Assembly: GCA_030280995.1 (NCBI GenBank)
Contig: JASXTE010000008.1
Span: 2,375,001-2,439,000 of the forward strand
Length of the DNA stretch: 64,000 nt
DNA from: Hemileia vastatrix
Taxonomy: Eukaryota; Basidiomycota; Pucciniomycetes; Pucciniales; Zaghouaniaceae
Direction: 5' to 3'
Shown: in pieces, positions 9,692 through 21,375 of the stretch
Position numbering within the stretch: position 1 is the stretch's first letter
Layout of the letters: each line of letters starts with the position of its first letter
The notes under the pieces: generated by a model
The model's database searches: none
The model's input: only the letters and a program-made list of their open reading frames with translations
Told to the model about the DNA's origin: nothing
Position numbers and translations under genes: made by a program

Positions 9692-10913
9692 TTATTTTTC
9701 CAATTCACAAGTAGCCATTTCTCTTTGAAATTGACGGTCATTTACTCTTTCCATCTGCTCTGCCTCAAATTTTTTTTCTTCCAAATCTAAGGCTTGCTGA
9801 TCTTTCCTTAGCATATGATCAAACTTCATCTTCTCAAAGTCAAGGGCATTATTTGCAATAGTTGATTTTGCTGAGAAAATTAAATTGAAATAAATAAATA
9901 AATGAGTTAATGATTAAGATATATAGTAAACAAATCTTACTTATATCTTTTTTTTCAAAATAATCCTCAAGGGATCCAAATGAGCTTGTTGAAGTATTAC
10001 CACATTTTAATAGATGGTTCAAGTTCATTGAAGTTGAGGCTCGACGCTTTAGTTTGGAGTTTGAACAAGAGGCTTCAGGAAGTTCATCTAAAGCAGCTTC
10101 TAAAGTGGGATTCACATTTCCAGAATTGAGATTATTTAATGGAGATTGAGTTTGAGTAGGAGGAGACTAGAAAGAAAGAGAAATTCAGAGAAGAATTGAA
10201 GAAAAAACAAAAAGTAAACATACATTTAAATTTTGGGCCTCTAAGGATTCAGATCTGCTGCGATATAATTGTTCTGCTTGATAGTCAGGATCATCTTCAG
10301 CTGAACTATGGTTAGAAGGTGGAGGGGATTGATCTCCTTCAAGTAAAGATGTGTCGGGAGGATTATAGGAAGGTTTGGATCCAGAGGGTATACGCTTAGT
10401 AGTATTGTGTAGAAACCAAGGGCTTACATCAACTCGGGAGCCAAAAAGATTATCCATTTCCTCATAGAAAGGACACATGACATTGAGATTTTTGGAAACA
10501 GTAGTAATTCCAATCTCCAAATCATCATCGTCAATACCAAAGCCAGTTTCATTTGCAGCATGATGAGCCTTTTTATATTTTGAATGGTAACTCTTAAATC
10601 TCTCCTTCATTTGTTTAGGATTGATATCGATTCTCCCCCTTGTTTTCTTCCTTACTTCATTGGCCATCAACAAGTAGCCATTAACCTTTGAAGAAGGTGG
10701 ACGTCCAATACGAGTGGACTTTTCACATCCAAAACATGCTTCAAAATTCGATTTTATTTTAAGGAAGTTGATTATGATGAGATAATCATCCTTTTTAAGC
10801 TGACCTGAACCTGCCTTTGATTTTTCAGGTGTAGGGCTTTCTTTACGAGGAGACTTTTGTGACGAAGCAGATTTTTGAGTTACCTTTTGAGATTTGGAAT
10901 GTCTGGGAGGCAT
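9692..10913 (-). CDS. Myb/SANT-like DNA-binding protein of HarbA
   Basis: Exons 10913-10224, 10166-9941 and 9870-9692, with introns of 57 and 70 bp (GTATGT..TTTCTAG; GTAAGA..TTCTCAG). The joined length of 1095 nt gives 364 residues with no break. The start is the ATG of MPPRHSK; the frame extends upstream only without another ATG. Residues about 45-130 form a tryptophan-poor Myb/SANT-like module (DDYLIIINFLKIKSN.., then MKERFKSYHSKYKKA). A Ser/Pro-rich middle follows, and then a charged C-terminal helix likely to form a coiled coil (FEKMKFDHML.., LEEKKFEAEQM). PIF/Harbinger elements typically encode such a second protein, which binds the ends and brings the transposase to the nucleus. Homologues lie at the same place in HarbC and HarbB. 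Compared with HarbC the C-terminus is cut by TAA at 9692-9694; about 30 homologous codons continue to 9599. Confidence 0.8.
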
Positions 10914-11283
10914 TATGAAACTGGCACATAACAAGAAAAAAGATTAGGAAGTAGAAGAAATAAGTAAAAAAGAATGTAAACATGCCTGGTCAAAATATTG
11001 AAAATGTCAGGAAGGGGTGTGTGCCGTGGATTGATGGGTAGGTAGCAAGGAAGGTCAGTGTGTCACATGTGATAGGGATGGGGTAAGAAAGGAAGGGATG
11101 TTTTGTGGCCAAAATGTGGTTGTGAAAAAAACGGGAAAAAAGTGCTGATTTGAGGTCATAACTGACACCCTTTTTTGAAATAAGTGACTTTTTTGCAAAA
11201 TTTAAGTGCTGATTTGTAAGTGCTGATTTAGTTTGAAATCCGCACTTAAGTTAAGTGCAGATTTTCCAGAACTGACACCCCCT
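10914..11283. other. HarbA right end: Myb-gene promoter side, subterminal repeats and TIR
   Basis: No gene. Several AGTGCTGATTT/AAATCAGCACTT units precede the palindrome 11236-11264 (AAATCCGCACTTAA, one base, TTAAGTGCAGATTT, one mismatch) and the terminal repeat ending CCAGAACTGACACCCCCT. The Myb-like gene is probably transcribed from here. Confidence 0.7.
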
Positions 11284-11707
11284 AATAACCAAATTTTGCC
11301 ACAGTGAACAAACTTTCACCCAGTGACCATACTTTCCCATTGTGAGCAAATTTTGCCACAGTGACAGAATTTTTCCACTACACTTTGATTTTTCACCAGA
11401 AAATCACCAGATTGCACCAGAGCATTGGAGCTCTGAGGCCATTCCATGAGCACACACCACATCCACCAATAATACTAAAAAAGACTAAATCAACTAAAAC
11501 ACTAAGAAAACAGTACAATATGATAAAACTCCATCAGGACATAAAAGATAGAGAAACATCTGGGCTATCTAATGATAATAATCACCTTCCAAAATTCAAA
11601 ATATCCAGCCTGATAATACAGAAAATAGCTACTAATCTTCCAAAAGTAAACCCAAGAGCCCCAGAAAATACCCAAAAGATAGAGAATCATCCCAAAAATC
11701 TAATAAG
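11284..11707. other. Sequence between HarbA and the Copia element
   Basis: AT-rich DNA with a short degenerate repeat (TTTTGCCACAGTGA at about 11291-11305 and again at 11348-11362). No credible gene; the open frame at 11361-11714 lacks any recognisable feature and reads into the LTR. Confidence 0.5.
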
Positions 11708-12216
11708 ACTTTGATATAAAGAAGCCTGATAAGTTAGTGTAACACAATTATGAGTAAGGACTGGAGCGGAGGAGCAAAGTGTACGGAGCAGAAGTGGAGC
11801 GAACAGAGCAGAAGGAAAAAGAAAAAGGACAACTGAAGTGATCAAATAGTAATAAGTAAACAGTAGATTTGATTACCATGGCAGTTTAAGAGCATACGTA
11901 AAATACCTGATAAATTAGTGTAACACAATTATGAGTAAGGACTGGAGCGGAGGAGCAAAGTGTACGGAGCAGAAGTGGAGCAAACAGAGCAGAAGGAAAA
12001 AGAAAAAGGACAACTTAAGTGATCAAATAGTAATAAGTAAACAGCAGATTTGATGAGGAAAATAGTGAGGAGTACCATTCACTTATATATACAATCTGAG
12101 GTCAAAGGTTGAGAAAACAGAATTTTAATAGGATAATGAATAATAATGAATATGGGATGAACATAGGACTAATCTGGTTAAATAATTAACTATTACACAA
12201 GCTACGGATTCTAACA
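11708..12216 (-). repeat. Copia 3' LTR with two internal repeat units
   Basis: Contains two copies of a roughly 180-bp unit that includes GTAAGGACTGGAGCGGAGG and ends with an AGAAGGAAAAAGAAAAAGGA stretch. The partner LTR at 15974-16594 has three. Confidence 0.85.
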
Positions 12217-15200
12217 GCCCCCCATGCTCAATACTGCCATATCAATTAAATTAAGGAGATTTGAAAAGAAGCTATGCTTAGTACGACAAAGAGACTTGGT
12301 GAATATGTCAGCTATCATATCTTTAGTAGGAATATATTCAATGAGAAAGTCGTGATTTTTGATTTTTTCTCTGAGCCAATGAGTTTTGATTTTAATGTGT
12401 GGTGTTAGGTGTTGATATAGTGGGTTTTTGAGTAAGCAGAGGGTGCCTTGATTGTCATTTCGCAATATAGGAGTTGATAAATTAAAATTGAGACTTAGAG
12501 CCAATTGTTGAAACCACATAATGTCTTGGGCAACATCTCCTATAGCTCTGTATTCGGCTTCAGAGGTGGACAATGCAGTTACTGATTGTTTGACCAATCG
12601 CCAACCAATTAAACCATTATAGTATATCGCACATCCAGAGGTGGATTTGTATTGTGGAGAGTTACCATAATCAGCATTGGAATAACCAATTAGTTGCTTT
12701 GGTATATCTTTACCGCCAAGTTTGAGACCGTATGATTGAGTGCCATGTAAATAACGTAAAACGTGATAAAAACTGTTGATATGTTCTTGGGTGAACGAAT
12801 TAAGAAATTGAGATAAGGAGCTTACCGCGAAGTAGATGTTGGGTCTTGTGTTTGTTGATAGATAATTCAACAGGCCAATTGCTCGTCTATAATTAAAGTT
12901 AGGGTCTTTAGGAGGTGTAGAGGCTGAGATGGAATCAAATTTGATATTAGGTACTAGTGGAGTAAAAACATATTGAAAGTCCATCATATTATACTCTTTG
13001 AGTAGGTTTTTGATGTAAAGAGGCTGAGAGAGTGTTATTTCATTAGTTGAACGGTTTCTGGTGATTTTAATACCCAGAACCCATTTGGCCTTTCACTGGT
13101 CGTCCATCGTGAATACGGATTTGATTTGTTTTTTGAAGTACTCAACAGAAGGTCCACATACCATAATGTCATCTACATGAATGTACACAAAACATGGTTT
13201 TACTTTGTCGTTGTTGTAGAATAAACATGGATCAGCCCCTGATGGTTTAAGGTTAATACTGAGAAAAAAATCTTTAATCTTTTGGTACCAACACCGAGGA
13301 CTTTGTTTAAGTCCATAAAGAGCCTTTTTTAATTTTAAGCAATAATTGTTTCGTTTGTCGTAAGGATACCCATCAGGGTATTTAATAAAGATATCCTCCT
13401 TGGGTACACCATAGAGAAAGGCAGTTTTGACGTCCATCTGATGTATTTCCCAGTTGAGGGTAGCACTGATACTGAGTATGAAGTGTAAAGAGACGATTCT
13501 TCCAGTAGGGGCAAAGATGTCGTTGTAATCAATTCCTTCAACTTGAGCATATCCTTGCACACACAAACGAGCTTTGAATTGAGAGAGATTGCCATTGGAA
13601 TCAGTTTTCTTCTTGAACGTCCAAGTGGTACCTAGAAGTTGATTACTGGGTCAAGGTACTTCTTCCCAGAAGTCATGAGAAATAATACTATTGAATTCAT
13701 CCTTGATGGCTTCAGACCAATGTTGAGATTCATTGCCGCTGATGGCTTCTGAGTATCTTTTGGGAGTGTTGTCTAAATTAACTGTTAGGTTTATTTGCCT
13801 AGATCGCATCGAACGAGAGTTGGATGATATAATATTATCAGGATTAATATTGCTTGAAATTTTATGTTTGGGTTTGGTTTCAATGACCCATTTGTAGTGT
13901 TTGTGAGTAGGCACATTGTTGACGACAGGAGGTGAAGGTAGTTCAGTGTTATTGGAACTGATGATAGGTGTATCCTCTAACTCAGTGATTGAAGATTCAG
14001 GTAACGTAGTGGAAAATGAGGGTTCAGTAACAACTGGAGAACTAGGTGACTCACTAATAAGGATGGTTTCATCGTGGAGGTAGATTTCAGGGAAAATAAT
14101 GAGCCCACCACGTGGCATCCAAACCGCTAGTTAATAGCAAAGCTCTTGACTTTTCCACTAGAGTTCTATTGCCCCGCTCAGCAACTGGATTTTGTTGTGG
14201 AGTATAGGGAGCCATGGTAAGATGTTCAATACCTTTGGCAGAGATAAATTGTTTGAAGGCATGATTAATGAACTCGCCCCCATTATCTGAGACTATAGTC
14301 TTGACATGCTTACCTGTTTGTGTTTTGGCAAACAGTACAAAATCTTTGAGGTTCATAGTTGATTGGCTTTTGGCATTTTGAAAGTAAAATCTTCTGTACT
14401 TCAAATTGCCGTCAATTATTTGAAGAAAATATCTGCTACCTCCAACTGAAGGTGGCTCTATTGGTCCACAGATGTCAATATGGATGACGTTGAGTAGCTG
14501 TTTAGGAGTGGGGAAGATACCAGGGAAAGGTAGACGATGTGATTTAGCAAGATTGCAGGCATCACAATCAAGATTAGAGAAATCAACATCAGGTCTCATT
14601 TGTTTGGCTACCTTGTTTTTAGGGTGACCAAGAGATTGATGAATGGTCGTTACTGGGTCTAAAATTTGATAAATGCTTTGAATTAGAGGTTTAATCTCAG
14701 TTTCCAGAACATTGTTGCATAGTGAAAAGTAGCAAATGATGTCATTATTCTCGTCTTGAAGAGTAATGGTTGGCTTGCTGATAATGGAGTGATTGTTGTT
14801 TAGAAATTGAGAAGCAGATATAAGGTTTACTTGTACACTTGGAATGAATAACAAATTAGGAATTTCAACTTTGACGTTATTGTTGGTGATAAAACATATG
14901 GTGCCTATTCCTTCGGCCATAAGAGTTTTCCCATTGGCCATTGATAGAGTTTTGGAACAGGGGATGATGTCGATGAAGTAGTTTTTGTCATTGAAAATGG
15001 TGTTTGACACTCCGCTGTCGAACACTGCACTGTTGTTTTTGATAGTGTTGATGACAGAATATTCTCGATTTTCCCTCTCATGCTTTTTCCTGAGGAATTC
15101 CTCTTTTTTATCAGGGTGAAGTTGAAAACAGATACTTTTAGAGTGATTAGCCGCTGGGTTATGACGTCCGTTTGAACAATAGGCTCTACTACCAGTGATT

Positions 15201-15894
15201 TTTAGGGCATGACTGGTAGTGGAAGGCTCTGACTTCCTTTTTTGTAACTCCAGTTCAATTTCCTCGAGGAGTTCTTCTAATGTCGGCATTTCTTTAGTAA
15301 CTTTAGTACTGTGAAGTATAATGCGAGAGATTGTTTGAAATGATTCAGGTAAGGCCTTCAATAGATAACAGGCCAGGACATTGGAGAGAACATTTTTTGC
15401 AAATAATTTTGGTGCAACCTCCTCCAAAAGGTACTAATGGCTCCATTTAGATCGCTCTCTGTGAATTGAATTGAAAAGATTTTAGTGATGATCGTTGCAC
15501 AATTTTCTGAAGAAGTGGACGCATAGTGTTGATTTATTTTTGTCCAAAGTGAAAGTGGGTCAATTTCTTCAGGTTTTTTGACAAATCGGCTTAGATTCTT
15601 TTTGTCAAGGTGCATACAAATGATAAACTCCCCTTATTTTTGCTTGAAATTGAATTTTTCCAATTCAGTGACATCAGTAGGCTTTACTAGGTTAGGCTTT
15701 AGAAAGTTTTCGAGGTTTCGAATTCCTAGAGCATGATACACATCGTTCTTCCAGGTGGAATAATTATTTTTGGTAAGTTTTTCAATTCCTTTAATTTCAG
15801 TGATGTGAGTAGTTTCCTCCATACTATCAAGATAAATAGGTTGTAGGATAGAAGGTAAGAACGTTGATTGAGAGGAAGAGGAGCCGGAAGACAA
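12211..15894 (-). pseudogene. Copia gag-pol polyprotein remnant
   Basis: Reading down the minus strand: a Gag part with LTKNNYSTWKNDV (near 15750); a modified Cys/His knuckle (AYCSNGRHNPAANH..); protease FDSGVSNTIF; the GAG-pre-integrase pattern HQSLGHP..CDACNLAKSHR; integrase with HIDICGP, IVSDNGGEF and NPVAERGNR (D, D, E); RT with YGLKQSPRCWY and YIHVDDIMV; and RNase H with TALSTSEAEYRAIG and HIKIKTHWLRE. The frame is broken by a stop near 15634, frame changes near 15420 and 14110, and TGA stops at 13651 and near 13095, so no full polyprotein can be made. The first open stretch shows no ATG at its upstream end; the true start is unclear. Confidence 0.9.
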
Positions 15895-15961
15895 GGCTTC
15901 TTTGTAAAGGGATTCGATACGGGAAGCCAGTGTTATAATGATATATATTTAGTGGAGTGCA

Positions 15962-15973
15962 GGGCCCATAACC
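15962..15973 (-). promoter_or_regulatory. Copia primer-binding site resembling half of initiator tRNA-Met
   Basis: The plus strand reads GGGCCCATAACC immediately next to the 5' LTR. This equals the anticodon stem-loop of initiator tRNA-Met (GGGCYCAUAACCC around anticodon CAU), not a tRNA 3' end. Drosophila copia is known to use a half-tRNA from initiator tRNA-Met, so the same priming mode is inferred here. Confidence 0.7.
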
Positions 15974-16594
15974 ACTTTGATATAAAGAAGCCTGATAAAT
16001 TAGTGTAGCACAATTATGAGTAAGGACTGGAGCGGAGGAGCAAAGTGTACGGAGCAGAAGTGGAGCAAAAAGAGCAGAAGGAAAAAGAAAAAGGACAAAA
16101 TACCTGATAAATTAGTGTAACACAATTACGAGTAAGGACTGGAGCGGAGGAGCAAAGTGTACAGAGCGGAAGTGGAGTGAACGGAACAGAAGGAAAAAGA
16201 AAAAGGACAACTGAAGTGATCAAATAGTAATAAGTAAACAGTAGAATTGATTAACATGGCAGTTTAAGAGAATACGTACAATACCTGATAAATTAGTGTA
16301 ACACAATTATGAGTAAGGACTGGAGCGGAGGAGCAAAGTGTACGGAGCAGAAGTGGAGTGAATGGAGCAGAAGGAAAAAGAAAAAGGACAAATGAAGTGA
16401 TCAAATAGTAATAAGTAAACAGTAGATTTGATGAGGAAAATAGTGAGGAGTACCATTCACTTATATATACAATCTGAGGTCAAAGGATGAGAAAACGGAA
16501 TTTTAATAGGATAATGAATAATAATGAATATGGGATGAACATAGGACTAATCTGGTTAAATAATTAACTATTACACAAGCTACGGATTCTAACA
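15974..16594 (-). repeat. Copia 5' LTR with three internal repeat units
   Basis: Same sequence as 11708-12216 plus one extra, partly truncated copy of the internal unit (about 15990-16100). Confidence 0.85.
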
Positions 16595-17116
16595 ATAAGA
16601 CCATTCTCAAATCCATAAAAACCTTATTCCTCCATTAAAATTAGAAATGCTTCAAAATTGACCACATTTTCCAATAATAAATAAATCCATATTGAATTTT
16701 TTTAAAAATAGCCCTTTCTTTTTGATGAAAATATCCATATAAGGGGGTATCAATGTTCAGGGATCCACAATTAGGGATCAGGAATTTTTTTTCCCAGGAT
16801 CAGACATTATTAATTGGGAAGATTCTTATCCACTATCCCTGGGGCTAGTGAATAAGGAATCCATGATAATGCATTATCCTGCCTCTTATACCCCAATTTC
16901 TGTTCCTAATTCCTGATCCCAAACTCATCACATTCATGATGGTTTTTTAAGAAAGTCACATGAAATATAATTTCTGATGCCATCCTTAAGTCTCTCCTCA
17001 CTCTATGCTACTTAATTTTGGTGGCAAACACTTAAGTTTTTTTTCTATCTACACACCCCAACTGCACATTTGGCGGAGAATTCCCACTTCCCACTCATCA
17101 CCTAAACCTTCTACCA

Positions 17117-18107
17117 ATGCCTATACTACTGACAAGAATGAAGCACCTCTCTACTAGATGGCTACTTCACTCCACTATTAATGCCATCACTTTACTTTTA
17201 GTTCTCTACTATAAATCTGACTCTGATTTAAGATGTTTGGATAATCTATTTAACATAGGATATGTTACAGTGATATTATACACCAAGCGCTGTATGATTG
17301 CTATCCTTTCCCTCAAGTCTCAAACACTTGCTTGGCCAACTCCAGAACAACAACTTGAATCCTCTCAAGTGATGCAAGCTGAAGGTTTCCCTGGCTGTGT
17401 AGGTCTTGTTGATGGCACAACTATACCTTTGAGTCAAAAGCCTGCTCATGATGGGAACTGTTATTTTGATCGCAAAAGAAGGTTTGTTCAAAATATTCTC
17501 CAATTTCTCATCATTCATGAAATAACTTTTTATCTTCCTTCTAGATACTCTATTGCCGTTCAACTTATATGTGATTTCAATAAAAAATTTATTGCTTTTC
17601 ACAGTGGCTGCCCTGGATCATGTCATGACTCTTATGTCTTCCAAAGAATGAGGATTTCTCAAACCCCAGACTCATACTTTGACAAATCTCAGTACCTCCT
17701 TGCAGACTCAGCATATGCAAGTGGGAAGTACATTATACCTGCTTTCTGTGGTGCAACCTGAGAAAATGACCCAAAACTAAATTTAATTATCACCTTGCCC
17801 AATCAAGAGTACAGATTGAACATGATATAGGTATTTTAAAGGGACAATTTTCTAGCCTTTGGGAGCTCCAAATCCAATTTGAAAAAAATTGGAGATCAAA
17901 AGTGTGAATCATTAGATCATGACTTGCGTTATACTCCACAATATCCTAGCTGATTTAAAGGATGAGTGGAATGATCTTTATGAAGAAGAGGATCCTGAAC
18001 CAGTGCCTGCTCTCCCATCCCTTGAATCACAAAACATTCATTCAACTGGCATACACTCTGTCATTATGCCAATCACCCTCCACCATTTTGGCACACAACC
18101 CTTTTGA
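17117..18107 (+). pseudogene. HarbC DDE transposase remnant
   Basis: Aligns with the HarbA transposase from about NVFDLGYGSV onward (here NLFNIGYVTV). Contains GLVDGTTIPL (first Asp), a 63-bp intron at 17482-17544 in the conserved position, PGSCHDSYVF (second Asp), LLADSAY and, in another frame after a break near 17765, RVQIEHDIGILKGQF (Glu). The end MPITLHHFGTQ matches HarbA LPITLQHFSTQ. The N-terminal about 100 residues are missing or scrambled, a TGA lies at 17759-17761, and at least one frameshift separates the last catalytic residue, so it is inactive. Confidence 0.85.
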
Positions 18108-20005
18108 TTTTTTGTTTTCATACTCTCCAAATTTCCACTTTGTATACTTTATTCACTTGGCTTGGTATTTTTGTTTGTTGCATATTCATTTTTTTTGGAA
18201 TTTATGGTGAATATCTTTTTTTTGGATGGCTCATTGGTTTTCTTTCACCAGCTAAACATGAAATTGCATATTTTCTGAAATCACATATTTTGTCAGTGAT
18301 TTTTTTTTTCATTCATCCCTCATATCCTTTTAAAATTCTCCTCCAACATCCCTCAAGCAATTTGGTTTCATTTATTTTGTCATCTCATCTCTCCAGGTAA
18401 GTCATTTTATTCTTTTTTTGATTTTTTGATTACTAATTATATATTTTTTTTCTGTTTATTTTATTTTTTTATCTAAATTTTTTTTGTAACTGGTTATTTT
18501 TGACTTCAATGGTAAAATTAACCTTTTTTTCTCTCCCTCTTTATTCTCTTTTTTAGCTCCATCACCCTACTTTTCATCCCTCCTTGGAATGGTCATTATC
18601 CCCACTTTCCCCTACTTCACCTTTTTTTGGCTCCATTTCATTGAAACACATACATTGCACATTCTTTATGCATTTCACTTACTCCATATTCAATTTCCCC
18701 ACAATTCCAACATCAATCTTTCTCACTCTATTTTTCCTACTTTTCAATCAAGGTAAGTTTCATCTCCTTTTTTTCATGCCTATATGATATCTCATTCCTT
18801 TTATGAAAACTTCATACTTAAATATATGTATGACTCTTATATGGATAACAGTGAACTTATTAAACTCCTTTTGATCTCATCTTCCTTACCACTTTTCAAG
18901 TTTTTGTAAAATTTTGTAAATCAGACTCGGAATTAGGGTTAGTTTTATTCAAATCTAATTTTCTTTTTACTGAGGATTCTCCTGAAGGCTACCTTTCATT
19001 TCCTACAAACAGATTTGAATTTAATTCAGTGGTTGCTGTGATATTGACTGTTAAATTTGAGCCTTTTTTTCCAAATTTAAATTTTTATTTCTTTTTTTTA
19101 TGTAACAAATTAGGGTTAGGTTTATTTAAATCACATGTCCTTTAACTGAAGATTCTACTAAAGCTTATCTCTCATTACCCACAAAAAGTTTTGAATTAGG
19201 TTCAGTGGTTGCTGAGATTTTGACCTTTGAAGTTGAGCTTTTTTTTCCAAATTTCACTTATCTTATTTCACATTTTTATATTGCATATTTAGAGGATAAG
19301 GATTCTGAAACTTTTATCTGATTATTATCTAGGCATTTGTCTCCTTCTTTTTGAACTTTTCATCACCACTGTTAAAGTTTATCATCAAATATATTCAACT
19401 TCTTCTTTATCTTTACTTTCTTCTATCTCTTCAATGTCCTTCTATTCTATTCCTTCAATATATTCAAATTCTTCTTTAAAGAGGGGTTACCTACTTTCTA
19501 AAAAACATACTAAAAGTTTATTTTTTGTAATTTATTTTTTTATTTTTTGGCAGAATTTTAGAAAAAAAAAATATCTTTTACATTCTGTTAAGGACTTTCC
19601 CTGTTAATTACAAAAAAAAAGGTTTAGATTTTAATTTTTAATTTTTCTTCCAAATAATTTTACTGAATATAACTTTTTTTTTAAAAAAATTTTTTGTTTT
19701 GATTTTTCTTTTACTGAATTTTTTTTAATTTTTTTAATTTTTTTTAAAAATTTTTTTGTCAGGATTTTCTGTGAAGGTTTTTTATAACCAAACTTCAGGT
19801 TTTTATTTGAATTTTTTTTTTTGAAATAATTTTTACTGAAAATTTTTATTTTTATTTTTTGGTTTTAAAAATTTTTTTTAAAAATTTTTTTAAAAATGAT
19901 TTTGCTTTAAATTTTATTTTAAAATATATTATTAGGTGAGTTTTTTTTTAAAAAAAATGTGTTGAATTTTTTTTTAAAATTTAAATTTTTTTTCAGATCA
20001 AAAAA
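18108..20005. other. HarbC spacer between transposase and dioxygenase genes
   Basis: AT-rich. It retains the block conserved with HarbA (about 18240-18420, with ATCTCTCCAGGTAAGTCATT) and holds a diverged tandem duplication of about 180 bp (18920-19085 and 19105-19255, sharing TTCAGTGGTTGCTG). A T-rich low-complexity tract (19500-20000) ends in TTTTTTTTCAG just before the ATG of the dioxygenase. This suggests a 5' UTR intron with its donor at GGTAAGT. Confidence 0.5.
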
Positions 20006-21299
20006 ATGTCTTCTTCTTCAGATTCACCCCTTACTTCTCTATCATCTTCATTTTTATCCACTTTATCATTTCATCTTTATCATCTCTATCATCTTCTTCA
20101 AAATCAACTTCAATACAATCATCTTCTAAATCATCAAAAAAATTTAATGATAATCAGTCTCATCAGAAGAAAAGATATCTGAAAAAAAAATCATTTTCTA
20201 AATCATCAAAAAAAATTAAAGATAATCAGTCTCATCAGAAGAAAAGATATCTGAAAAAAAATTCTCTGCAAAAGTTTTTTTTGTCATATCCCAAACATTT
20301 TTTTTATAAAACTAAATTAGATAAAAAAAATCAATATCCGAAAAAATTACCAGAAGATATCAAATATCCAACCAAATTTGGAGATGATCAAGTTGTTGCA
20401 GTTATCAGTAATACTTTTAAGGCTCAATTCATTTTGGAAGTTCATTCATTTGATGGTGTAAAAGATGAATCTTTTAATAAACTATCCGATCTTATCATAA
20501 CTCTTTATCAAATGGCTTTGGTTTGGTTACCTATAAGGAATACAAATTTGTTGGGTGGTATAATGATTGGATTTGGTTGGAGACCTGGTTTTGTTAAAGG
20601 ATATTCTCTTGGTATGTCTAATAATTTTTGTTCCATTCTTAATATCATTTCACTTATTTCAATTATATAGGCATATATTCATTGCTCAAGAATATCACTA
20701 AAGCTCAAAAAGATGAAGATTTTAGCTTATGGGACACTATACCTTCCTTTAACTCTTTTCTTGCTCTTCAACTCAAAAAGCTCTGTAATAAAGCATTTGA
20801 GAAAAATCATGAACTTGCAACCAAAGTTGGAATACCAAATTGATGTGACTCCAAATGGGAAGATATCAGCCACAAATATCTTTTATTTTCTAATGTTATT
20901 ATCACTCATTCTGGATTCCACAATAGGATTCATATTGATAGGAATGACACCAATTTTCTTACCTTTGGTATATTCTCATATATCAATCCAATAACTGGCC
21001 AACCAATAACATCTCCAGCTAAAATAAAAGGACATGGTTTATATTTTCCAGACCACCGGTGCATCATTGATTTTGGTTTGGGAACTGGTATCATCAAGAG
21101 TATTTGGAATTCTTCTCAGGATAATCATAAAATGACCAAAGCTCCTCCTGGTTTGGAATCCTGTCAAGATTTCACACATTTTGGTTGCTCATTTCAAATC
21201 AGTCATAAGTTGATTCAAAGGATCAACAAGTTAAAGAAAGAAGGTAAAGTTAATCAATTTAAAAAAACTTTATCTAGATCCAAAAAGTATGGGGATTAG
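20006..21299 (+). pseudogene. Tet-like 2OG-Fe(II) oxygenase pseudogene of HarbC
   Basis: Start MSSSSDSPLTSLSSS matches HarbA. A frameshift follows within the Ser-rich leader near 20060, and a 64-bp tandem duplication (about 20136-20260, repeating DNQSHQKKRYLKK). The core is recognisable: LLGGIMIGFGWRPGF, an intron at 20612-20670 (GTATGT..ATATAG, 59 bp, same position as HarbA), FHNRIHIDRND (H-x-D), FLTFGIFSYI, GHGLYFPDHRCIIDFG, IWNSSQDNHKMT (second His) and FTHFGCSFQI. A TGA near 20841 replaces the Trp of HarbA NWCDSEWED. The intact C-terminal tail (HKLIQRINKLKKEGKV.., ending KKYGD at TAG 21297-21299) shows what HarbA has lost. Metal ligands survive in the decayed sequence, so it was an active-looking enzyme when it inserted. 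Confidence 0.7.
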
Positions 21300-21375
21300 A
21301 GTTGTCATCAAAAATTTTATATTTTTTCATAAATTTTAAATAAATATTTTTTATAAATCAATTTCCTCAACTAAA

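Larger units (their letters stand above)
4922..11283. mobile_element. PIF/Harbinger-like DNA transposon HarbA (complete, 6.36 kb)
   Basis: Both ends carry an inverted terminal repeat starting AGGGGGTGTCAGTTCTGG, and AAT lies directly outside both ends (4919-4921 and 11284-11286), which fits a 3-bp target duplication. PIF/Harbinger elements make 3-bp duplications, usually TWA, so AAT is slightly atypical. Subterminal AAATCCGCACTT motifs are repeated and form palindromes near both ends (4963-4990; 11236-11264), as expected for transposase or Myb-protein binding sites. Gene order: DDE transposase (+, 5217-6476), Tet-like dioxygenase (+, 7857-8951) and a convergent Myb/SANT-like gene (-, 10913-9692). 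The same order recurs in HarbC and, decayed, in HarbB. The DDE gene has two stops, so this copy is probably not autonomous. Confidence 0.88.
11708..16594 (-). mobile_element. Ty1/Copia LTR retrotransposon, decayed (4.89 kb)
   Basis: LTRs at 11708-12216 (509 bp, 3' LTR) and 15974-16594 (621 bp, 5' LTR) start TGTTAGAATCC on the minus strand and end ATCAAAGT. They are flanked by ATAAG at 11703-11707 and 16595-16599. The primer-binding site abuts the 5' LTR directly (15962-15973, GGTTATGGGCCC on the minus strand). The polypurine tract GCATGGGGGGC lies at 12217-12227. The LTR length difference is explained by an extra internal tandem repeat unit. Coding order protease, integrase, RT, RNase H is that of Copia. 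Confidence 0.92.
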
